Source of the DNA: Clostridia bacterium | GTDB lineage: Bacteria > Bacillota > Clostridia > Christensenellales > Borkfalkiaceae | DNA: 64,000 nt | Reading direction: 5' to 3' | NCBI GenBank assembly: GCA_017463105.1 | Contig: JAFTPU010000002.1 | Coordinates: forward strand, 1-64,000 | Shown here: piece after piece, positions 40,083 through 48,100 of the stretch | How positions within the stretch are numbered: the stretch's first letter is position 1 | Layout: every line of letters begins with the position of its first letter | Notes under the pieces: model-generated | Told to the model about the DNA's origin: nothing | Seen by the model: only the letters and a program-made list of their open reading frames with translations | The model's database searches: none | Program-made: the position numbers and the translations under genes

Positions 40083-41357
40083 ATGCTCACATCTATTTGC
40101 GGTATCAATTGGGGCGACGAAGGCAAGGGCAGAATGGTCGATTTGCTTTCGCAGAGCTTTGACGTCGTTTGTCGTTATCAGGGCGGCAACAACGCGGGAC
40201 ACACCGTTATCAACGAGCGCGGAAAATTCATTTTGAATCTTTTGCCCTCGGGGATCTTGCGGGAAGAAGTGGTCAACGTGATGGGACCCGGCATGGTCAT
40301 CGATATCAAGCACCTTTGCGGGGAAATGGCGAAATTGCAGGAGGCGGGAATCAAAATTACTCCCGAAAATCTCAAAATTTCCGATCGCGCGGTGATCACG
40401 ATGCCGTATAACGTTTTGCAGGACTGTCTCGAAGAGGACAGACTCGCGGGCAAGAAATTCGGTTCGACGCGTCGCGGTATCGCGCCCGTTTACGCGGATA
40501 AATATTACAAGAAAGCGTTCCGCATGGGCGAGCTTCTCAACACGGAAAAGCTGTATGCGCGCGTGGCGGATATCGTGGAATGGAAAAACCTCACCGTTGT
40601 CGGCGGCTATCACGCGGAAGCGGTAAAGACGGAGGATATCATCGCGTATTTCGAGGAATACGGTAAGAAGCTCGCACCCTTCGTTTGCGACGTGGGCGAA
40701 TATCTCACCAAGGCGAATGCGGCGGGGAAGAACATTATGTTCGAGGCGCAGCTCGGCGCGATGCGCGATATCGATTTCGGCATCCACCCTTACACCTCGT
40801 CCTCCTCGACGATCGCGGCGTACGCGCCTATCGGCGCGGGCGTACCGCAGTTACAGCTCGATAATTCGATCGGTATCATGAAAGCGTATTCCACCTGCGT
40901 GGGCGAGGGGCCGTTCACGGCGGAATATTTCGGCGACGACGCGAAAAAGCTCCGCGATCTCGGCGGGGAATACGGCGCGGCGACGGGCAGACCGAGAAGA
41001 GTGGGACCCTTCGACGTGGTGGCGTCCCGCTACGGTATCCGTTGTCAGGGCGCAAAGCAAATCGCGCTGACGAAAATGGACGTGCTTTCCGCTTACGAGG
41101 AGATCGAGGTCTGTGTGGCGTACGAGCTGAACGGCAAGATCATTCACGAGTTCCCGTTCATCGACGTGCTCGACGATTGCAAGCCCGTGTTTGAAAAGGT
41201 GAAGGGCTGGAATTGCGACATTTCGAAGTGCCGCAAAAAGGAAGACCTGCCCAAGGAAGCGCTCGATTATATCGAATATCTCGAAAAGGCTTGCGATTGC
41301 AAGATCAAATACGTATCTGTCGGTGCGGAACGCGACGCGTACGTGGAAATGTTTTAA
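40083..41357 (+). CDS. purA: Adenylosuccinate synthetase
   Basis: The protein has 424 residues. It condenses IMP and aspartate with GTP in AMP synthesis. The P-loop-like GINWGDEGKGRMVDLL, QGGNNAGHTV (catalytic His), the STRRGIAPVYADK loop, CVGEGPFTAEY and ATGRPRRVGPFD are all present. The ATG at 40083 follows AAAGGAG; the upstream in-frame codons belong to the leader. It is transcribed alone. Confidence 0.97.
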   Translation: MLTSICGINWGDEGKGRMVDLLSQSFDVVCRYQGGNNAGHTVINERGKFILNLLPSGILREEVVNVMGPGMVIDIKHLCGEMAKLQEAGIKITPENLKISDRAVITMPYNVLQDCLEEDRLAGKKFGSTRRGIAPVYADKYYKKAFRMGELLNTEKLYARVADIVEWKNLTVVGGYHAEAVKTEDIIAYFEEYGKKLAPFVCDVGEYLTKANAAGKNIMFEAQLGAMRDIDFGIHPYTSSSSTIAAYAPIGAGVPQLQLDNSIGIMKAYSTCVGEGPFTAEYFGDDAKKLRDLGGEYGAATGRPRRVGPFDVVASRYGIRCQGAKQIALTKMDVLSAYEEIEVCVAYELNGKIIHEFPFIDVLDDCKPVFEKVKGWNCDISKCRKKEDLPKEALDYIEYLEKACDCKIKYVSVGAERDAYVEMF

Positions 41358-41366
41358 AGAAAAGAA

Positions 41367-41394
41367 GATCGGTCCTTTCGGGGACCGATTTTTC
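41367..41394 (+). terminator. Terminator of purA
   Basis: ATCGGTCC pairs with GGACCGAT around TTTCGG, followed by TTTT. Confidence 0.88.
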
Positions 41395-41468
41395 AAACTA
41401 TAAAAAAATTGCATACCCGTTATAAAAAAATCGTTTGAAAACGCGAAGGATTTTTTCTTTTTCAACGC

Positions 41469-41497
41469 TTGAAAAATACGGGGGCATATGTTATAAT
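41469..41497 (+). promoter_or_regulatory. Promoter of ddh
   Basis: TTGAAA at 41469-41474, 17 nt, TATAAT at 41492-41497. Confidence 0.8.
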
Positions 41498-41528
41498 ATA
41501 GTCGAAAAAGAAAAGGAGCAAAGTAAAA

Positions 41529-42512
41529 ATGGCAATTCGAATCGGTATTTACGGCTACGGCAACCTCGGCAGAGGGGTGGAGCTGGCGATCGCACAAAAT
41601 AAAGATACGACGGCGGTGGGCGTGTTTACCCGCCGCGACCCGAAAACGGTGAAAACGCTGACGGGCATACCCGTGTACGCGGCGGACGACGCGTTGAAAA
41701 TGACGGACGAGATCGACGTGATGATCTTGTGTGGCGGGAGCTCCACAGACCTGCCCGAACAGACTCCGTACCTTGCGAAATATTTCAACGTGGTGGACAG
41801 CTTCGATACGCACGCGAAAATTCCTCAGCACGTGAAAAACGTAGAAGCGGCGGCGAAATCGGCGGGCAAGACGGCGCTCGTTTCCGTCGGCTGGGACCCC
41901 GGTATGTTCTCGCTCAACAGATTGTACGGCGAAGGCGTGCTTTCGGACGGCAAAACGTATACCTTCTGGGGCAAGGGCGTGAGCCAAGGACATTCGGACG
42001 CGATACGCCGTATCGAGGGCGTGGCGGACGCGAAGCAGTATACCATTCCCGTACAGTCGGCGTTGGATAAAGTGCGCGCGGGGGAGAATCCCGAGCTGAC
42101 GACGCGCGAAAAGCATACGAGAGAATGTTTCGTGGTCGCGAAAGAGGGCGCGGATAAAGCGAAGATCGAGGAGACGATCAAAACGATGCCCAACTATTTC
42201 GCCGATTACGACACGACGGTGCATTTTATTTCGCAGGAGGAGCTCAACGAAAAACACGGCGGACTTCCGCACGGCGGCTTGGTGATCAGAAGCGGAAGCA
42301 CGGGCTTGAACGGCGAGCATAAGCACGTCATCGAATACAGATTAAAGCTCGATTCCAACGCGGAATTTACGGCGTCCGTGCTGGTGGCGTACGCCCGCGC
42401 GGCGGCGCGCATGAACGCGGCAGGACAGGTCGGCTGTAAGACGGTATTCGACGTTCCGCCCGCATATTTAGCGGAAAAGAGCCGCGAGGAATTGTTGGCG
42501 GAATTGCTTTGA
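41529..42512 (+). CDS. ddh: meso-Diaminopimelate dehydrogenase
   Basis: The protein has 327 residues. It makes meso-DAP for lysine and peptidoglycan in one NADPH-dependent step from tetrahydrodipicolinate and ammonia. It has IRIGIYGYGNLGRGVE (cofactor), the VVDSFDTHAKIPQHV and SVGWDPGMFSLNR substrate loops, and FWGKGVSQGHSDAIRRIEGV. Length is typical. AAAGGAG site and its own promoter. The presence of ddh suggests the short DAP pathway is used. Confidence 0.96.
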   Translation: MAIRIGIYGYGNLGRGVELAIAQNKDTTAVGVFTRRDPKTVKTLTGIPVYAADDALKMTDEIDVMILCGGSSTDLPEQTPYLAKYFNVVDSFDTHAKIPQHVKNVEAAAKSAGKTALVSVGWDPGMFSLNRLYGEGVLSDGKTYTFWGKGVSQGHSDAIRRIEGVADAKQYTIPVQSALDKVRAGENPELTTREKHTRECFVVAKEGADKAKIEETIKTMPNYFADYDTTVHFISQEELNEKHGGLPHGGLVIRSGSTGLNGEHKHVIEYRLKLDSNAEFTASVLVAYARAAARMNAAGQVGCKTVFDVPPAYLAEKSREELLAELL

Positions 42513-42537
42513 TGACGGCTCGATTATAAGAAAAAGG

Positions 42538-42581
42538 ACGGGGCAGGTATGCGACGAACGCGTATCTGCCCCTGTTTTTTG
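42538..42581 (+). terminator. Terminator of ddh
   Basis: GGGGCAGGTATGCG pairs with CGCGTATCTGCCCC (two non-canonical positions), followed by T6. Confidence 0.85.
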
Positions 42582-42643
42582 CTTTCCGTAAGGACAAAAC
42601 GCGCGGGAATGACAACGCGGGCGCGCCCGTAACGCACGAGCAG

Positions 42644-42672
42644 TTGACGGGAGGAAAAAAAAGGTATATAAT
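42644..42672 (+). promoter_or_regulatory. Promoter of the YwaF-like gene
   Basis: TTGACG at 42644-42649, 17 nt, TATAAT at 42667-42672. Confidence 0.8.
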
Positions 42673-42705
42673 AAATACGTTGATTTGTTTTACAAGGAGG
42701 GCGTT

Positions 42706-43602
42706 ATGGGCGATACGTTCGTATACGAATTTTTCCACGAGGGATTTTTCGGATACAGTCTCGAACAGGACTTTACCTATTTCTCGTTTTGGCATTTCCT
42801 GCCTATCATCTTGTTGGGCGTGGCGATCTGGCTTACGTGGCGTTTCCGCGAAAAGCTGGCAAATTGGAAGGGGGAAGAGCACTTCCGTTTCATTCTCGCC
42901 GCAATACTGATCCTCAACGAGGGCTTTTATTATTGGCGACTTCTCTACGTCGGCAACGGCGGGGGAGATAGTACGCAAAAGCAGTTGATCACGTACCTTC
43001 CGTTGCAGGTCTGCGAATGGATGGCGTATCTGTCGGCGTTCATGCTCATGAAAAAGAGCAAAAGCATGTTTGATATCTGCTATTACGTATGTCTGACGCT
43101 GGGTATTATTCCCTACCTCACGCCCGCCGTCATCATGCAGACGGGTCCCGCGTACGCGCGTTATTATCAGTTCTGGCTGGAACATATCCTGCCCGTTTAC
43201 GCGGTGTTCTATATGATCTTCGTGCACGGCTTCCGTGCGAATTGGCGCAAAGTCTACAAGCCCTTCGCGTTGCTCGCCGTTATGGCGACGCTCGCAATCA
43301 TCGCGAACACGAATATCCCCGACGCGAATTTCATGTACCTCGCTTCGGGTACGGCGGGGGACTCGATCGCGAATATCCTCCCCGAAAGTATTCCCGTGCG
43401 GTTGGTTTTGTACGTAGGGATACTGATCGTACTGTTCACGCTCATATCGCTCCCGCACCTTATTCCCGAGCTCAAGGCGTGGCGCAAAAAGAAAAAAGCG
43501 GCGTCGGCGTCCGCCGACCCGATCGCTGCGGAAATCACGGAAACGGCGATAGCGGAAGTAACGGAAGAAACGCCGCCCGACCCCGAAACCAAAGAAGAAT
43601 AA
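42706..43602 (+). CDS. YwaF/TIGR02206-like integral membrane protein
   Basis: The protein has 298 residues and about seven membrane spans. YFSFWHFLPIILLGVAIWLTW, YLPLQVCEWMAYLSAFMLM and PYLTPAVIMQTGPAYARYYQFWLEHILPVY fit the YwaF family (conserved LP..C and H near the later helices). The C-terminal ~35 residues are acidic and cytosolic. The function of YwaF is unknown. AAGGAGGGCG precedes the ATG at 42706. It is monocistronic between a promoter and a bidirectional terminator. Confidence 0.82.
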   Translation: MGDTFVYEFFHEGFFGYSLEQDFTYFSFWHFLPIILLGVAIWLTWRFREKLANWKGEEHFRFILAAILILNEGFYYWRLLYVGNGGGDSTQKQLITYLPLQVCEWMAYLSAFMLMKKSKSMFDICYYVCLTLGIIPYLTPAVIMQTGPAYARYYQFWLEHILPVYAVFYMIFVHGFRANWRKVYKPFALLAVMATLAIIANTNIPDANFMYLASGTAGDSIANILPESIPVRLVLYVGILIVLFTLISLPHLIPELKAWRKKKKAASASADPIAAEITETAIAEVTEETPPDPETKEE

Positions 43603-43610
43603 GCTTAAAA

Positions 43611-43637
43611 AAATCACCCCGCTCGGGGTGATTTTCT
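43611..43637. terminator. Bidirectional terminator
   Basis: AAAATCACCCC pairs with GGGGTGATTTT around GCTC, between two convergent genes. Confidence 0.9.
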
Positions 43638-44909
43638 TTACCGTTTTTTCAAGGACAGCTTTTGTTTTTTGTACAATTCCTCCGCGGCGAAACGCGCTTT
43701 CACCACGACGCCCTCTTGCTTGGGGAAACAATAATACAGCCGTTTCTTGTCCCCGATACAGATCACGTCGCCCATTTCGTACCAATAGAAATCGGAGTTC
43801 AAACCGTACGAGGCGAGCGGGGCTTGTTTGTATTCGAGCTTTCCGTCGCAATCCGTCAAAACGAAACCGTTTTCGTCGTGGATAAGTCTGCCCGAGCCTA
43901 TCTTGTACAAAGCCTTGTAATCGGCGAGAACGGCGATATCGACGTCGAGCCCGAGCCGATACGTTTTTTCCTCCAATTCACGCCGTACGCATTCCCGCTC
44001 CCAATCGTACCAATCGGGAATATGCGGAAATTCCGTTTCGCCCTCGAGCGCCGACATTCTGCCGTATACGTCCATTTCGTACGCCTTTCCGCAATGCCCG
44101 CAAACGAGCGAAGTCCCTTCGCCCAGCATTTCGCCCTCCGTCCCGCATTGCGGGCAACGGTAGAGGATACGGTGCAGACCCTGCGCGCGGAAGGGCTCGG
44201 AAATCTTCGTTTTCGTGTCGTACTGCTTGCGGAAATTATCGAACGAGAATATCTCGTCGATCAGCGCGCCGATCTCGTCCGCGCTCTTTTCCTTTACTTC
44301 TTGCGCCGTCAAAAGGCATTGCATGTGCGCGGAGGCTTTTACCTTCCGCACCCGCAGATCGTTGTATAACGGCTGGTATAAAAACGCGCCGTCCGTGATC
44401 GCCGTCACCACGGGCACGCCCAGCTTTTTCACCATCGCGCCCAAGCTTTTCGGGAGCGTGGTCGTGCGGCCGTCGAAGGTGTAGCCCGCTTCGGGGAAAA
44501 GCAGAACGCTCGTCTTTTTCTCCTGCACTGCGCGGAGCATATCCAAGGCAAGCGGCACGTCCGTCGTGAATTTCTGCGTGGGGATACACCCGATCTTTCG
44601 CATCAGCCATTCCTTGCCGACGAGCCCGTCCGACGTGCTCACGATAAAATACCGTTTGGGATAGAGGAGCTTGGAGGCGATCTTTAGATCGAGAAAGCTC
44701 GAATGGTTCATAAGTATCAGCCACGGACCCTTGCCCGCTTCCTCCATACGGCTTTTCGTATACGTAAATTTCGTCGCCCACAGCGCAGGGACAGACAGAA
44801 CGCGCACCAGCGTTTGGAAAAGCCGACTCGGCTGTTTCAGCTTCCTGCGCTTCGGCGGCTTTACGTTCAACGCATACTCGGGCGTCACGGTTTTCGTTTT
44901 TATCTTCAT
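43638..44909 (-). CDS. PlsC-type acyltransferase fused to a zinc ribbon
   Basis: The protein has 423 residues. Residues about 45-230 are a lysophospholipid acyltransferase domain with NHSSFLD (the H-x4-D catalytic pair), LLFPEAGYTFDGRTT and GVPVVTAITDGAF. Residues about 255-300 carry two CxxC pairs (CPQCGTE, CGHCGKA), a zinc ribbon. The last ~130 form a beta-rich domain (about 300-423) that I do not recognise. Typical PlsC proteins are ~240 residues, so this is a fused, longer form. It probably acylates a lipid intermediate at the membrane, with substrate unknown. Confidence 0.87.
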   Translation of the reverse strand: MKIKTKTVTPEYALNVKPPKRRKLKQPSRLFQTLVRVLSVPALWATKFTYTKSRMEEAGKGPWLILMNHSSFLDLKIASKLLYPKRYFIVSTSDGLVGKEWLMRKIGCIPTQKFTTDVPLALDMLRAVQEKKTSVLLFPEAGYTFDGRTTTLPKSLGAMVKKLGVPVVTAITDGAFLYQPLYNDLRVRKVKASAHMQCLLTAQEVKEKSADEIGALIDEIFSFDNFRKQYDTKTKISEPFRAQGLHRILYRCPQCGTEGEMLGEGTSLVCGHCGKAYEMDVYGRMSALEGETEFPHIPDWYDWERECVRRELEEKTYRLGLDVDIAVLADYKALYKIGSGRLIHDENGFVLTDCDGKLEYKQAPLASYGLNSDFYWYEMGDVICIGDKKRLYYCFPKQEGVVVKARFAAEELYKKQKLSLKKR

Positions 44910-44929
44910 TGCATTTTCCTCACTCTATT

Positions 44930-44958
44930 ATTGTACAGTATATTAACTAAATTGTCAA
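44930..44958 (-). promoter_or_regulatory. Promoter of the acyltransferase gene
   Basis: On the minus strand TTGACA (44953-44958), 17 nt, TACAAT (44930-44935). Confidence 0.8.
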
Positions 44959-45038
44959 TGAAATAAACAAAGCTTTTTTCTTCGAAAAAAATATTTATTT
45001 TGCGACAAAATTTTTTTATGCACGGGAATGGTATTTAC

Positions 45039-45068
45039 TTGACAAATTTTCAGGGGGGGGGGTATAAT
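45039..45068 (+). promoter_or_regulatory. Promoter with a ten-G tract in its spacer
   Basis: TTGACA at 45039-45044 and TATAAT at 45063-45068 are exact consensus boxes, but the spacer is 18 nt and contains G10 (45053-45062) directly before the -10. Most sigma-A promoters noted here have 17-nt spacers. Gain or loss of a G would change the spacing. Confidence 0.85.
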
Positions 45069-45116
45069 ATTTTATGAGATAAAAATAAAATATAAAAAAT
45101 CGGGAGGATTTTATTT

Positions 45117-48100
45117 ATGAAAAAGAACAAGTTTCTGATCGCATTGTTGGCGGCGTTGATGAGCTGTTCGTTTGCCGTCGGCTTTACCTCGTGTAAGGAC
45201 GACGATTCATCCTCGGGCGGGATCAACTCCGAAAGTCCGAACGGCGACGATACGGATGACGAAAGCGATTCGGGCAACAAAGACGATTCCGACGACGGCT
45301 CGGGCGGCGACGAGGATTGCGAGCACGACTACAAGGAAACGGTCAAGAAAAAAGCGACCTGTACCGAGGACGGCTTGAAGGAGTTCAAGTGTAAAGAGTG
45401 TAAAGATACTTACACGGAAGTCATTCCCGCGACGGGACACACGATCGAAAATTACAAATGTACCGTTTGCGAATACGAGCAGTATAGCAAAGGGCTTGAT
45501 TACGCGTTGAGAAAGGACGAAGAAACGGGCGAGGAATATTACGCGGTGACGGACAAGGGCGTTTGTACCGATCTGATCGTCATCATTCCCACTTCTCACA
45601 ACGGCTTGCCCGTAAAGGAGATCGCGGCGTACGCGTTCTGTCAGAGCGGCAACGGTTCGAAGAACATCGACGTGCTTGCGTTCGTGTTGCCCGAAACGAT
45701 CGAGATCATCGGCGAAAGAGCGTTCTATGCCACCGAGGCGTTGGAGCTCGTCAACCTTTCCAAGCTGCCTATCGTAAAGGTGGCGGATATCGGCGACTCC
45801 GGGTGGAACGACTACGGTACGGCGGGTTATTACGTAAACCATATCTGCAACGGGCAGAACGAGGCGAAGGTCGTGCAATACGAAAACGGCTGTATCGTTT
45901 ACGATACGGTGAGATACGTGTTGGACGAGAGCGGCAATTATACGTACGATGAGGAAGGGAACAGAATCACCGAGCCCGTGAAAAAGCTGGTCGCTTTCTT
46001 GGGGGCAAAGGCGGAGGACGCGGAAACGTTCGAGATCGTCGTGCCCGAGGGCGTGCAGGAGATCGGGGCTTCCGTGTTCCGCAATACGCAGATTACGGGT
46101 ATCACGTTGCCCTCTACGTTGGACACGATCGGCGATTACGCGTTTGCGAATTGTCAGGATTTGCAGGAGATCGTCGTTCCCGACAGCGTAACGAGCTTCG
46201 GTAAAAACGTATTCCAATCTTGTCACGCGTTGGAAAGCGCAAAGCTTCCCGCTTCGCTTACCGCGATCCCCGAATATACGTTCAACGGCTGTGAAAATCT
46301 CAAGAAGTTCAATATTCCCCAAACGGTGACGACGATCGGACAATACGCGTTCAGCGGAACGGGTGTCGAGGACCTCGAGTTGTCCGATACCGTGGCGTTT
46401 TTACATGATTACGCTTTCAGCGATTGCGAAAGCCTCGCAAGAGTGAGGGTGTCGCCCGCATTGGAATATTTCGGAAGCTACGCGTTTGCAAATTGTACCG
46501 CGCTTACCGATCTGACGTTGCCCGAGGGGTTGAAGATCCTCGGCGGCGCCGCGTTCAGCGGTTGTACCGCGCTGGAAAGCGTTACCTTCCCTTCGACGGT
46601 CGTGCCTTCCGCTTTGAAAGTGTTTGAAGGTTGCTCGTCGCTGTCCGAACTGAAAGGCGTTAAAAATTGGGAAAACGTTCCCGGTTATATGTTCAAAGGC
46701 ACGGCGCTTACCGATCTTTCCGCTTTCGAGAACGTGAAAACGATCGGACAGTTTGCCTTTGCTTATTGCTATAAATTGAATCCTTACCTCACGATCCCCG
46801 AAACGGTAACGGAGCTGGGAAGCTATGCGTTCGGTTATAACGATATCGTCAAGGTGACGATCGGCGGAGAGATAAGCAACGCGAGCGACGTGTTCAACTA
46901 TTGCTGGCGTTTGCAAGAGGTATATAATAAAGGAACGAGCGAATTTTATAACAACTCCTACTGGGCGAATTATGCGGTAATGGATAAGACGATAAACGCA
47001 TACAGCGATACGGAGGGCGAATCCAAGCTGATCGTGGTCGACGATTTCGTATTCTGTGACGTAACGAGCAGGAAATACATATCCGGAAGATATCAGTACG
47101 TTACGCAAACCGCGTTGATCGCTTATCTCGGCGACGGCGAGGAGGTCGTAGTACCCAACGCCGTAACGGTGGGCGAGGAAACGAAAACCGTGCAGACGAT
47201 CGGCGCGTGGGCGTTCCATAACAACGATACCGTGAAGAAGATCACGTTGCCCGCTTATATCGAGGACGCGATGTACGAACGTATCGGTAATTGCACGGCG
47301 TTGGAAACGGTGGCGTTCGCTTCCCCCGAAGCGGACAACGAGCTGTCGGCGTTGTCGATAAGCGAGACGTTCTTTCAGGCTTGTCCCAAACTTGCGACGA
47401 TCACGTTGCCCGCAAACAGAGAATTGACGGTACCTACGTTCGATAAGAGGGAGGTGCCCAATCTCTCCACGATCGATTACGGCGGTACGCTGGAGGGTTG
47501 GCTGACGGACGTTACGAACAACGGCAGCGGCGCTATGGCGAACGGCGCGGCGTTTGCGCTTCAGGGCGAAACGGTGTCCGATCTCGTGATCCCCGAAAGC
47601 ATTACGGCGATCCCCTCGTACATATTCCGCGGTTGTACCTCCATTCGCACGGTTGAGTTGCACGAAAACGTGAGCAGTATCGGTTCGAATGCGTTCTATG
47701 CTTGCTACAACCTGTTGGAGGTGTATAACTATTCGACCTCGTTGACGCTCACGGCGGGTTCGACGGGTAACGGCAATATCGCGACGTATGCCAAGGCGGT
47801 ATATACGGAAGAGACCGAATCCGCTATTACGGTAGTGGGCGATTTCGTGTTGTATAACGACGGCGAATACGTTTCCGTCGTCAGCTACAACGGTACGGCG
47901 CAAGACGTGGTTGTGCCCGAACAGGCGACCAAGCTCGATCTTTCCGTATTCAACGAAGACGAAAATCTCGTAACGCTTACCATTCCTAAGTCGGTAAAAG
48001 CGATTATCGGTACGCTTTGGGTGGAAAATATTACGACCGTATATTACGAGGGCGACGTAAACGATTGGTTGGCAATGGAAAGCTACGGTACGTTGGGCGG

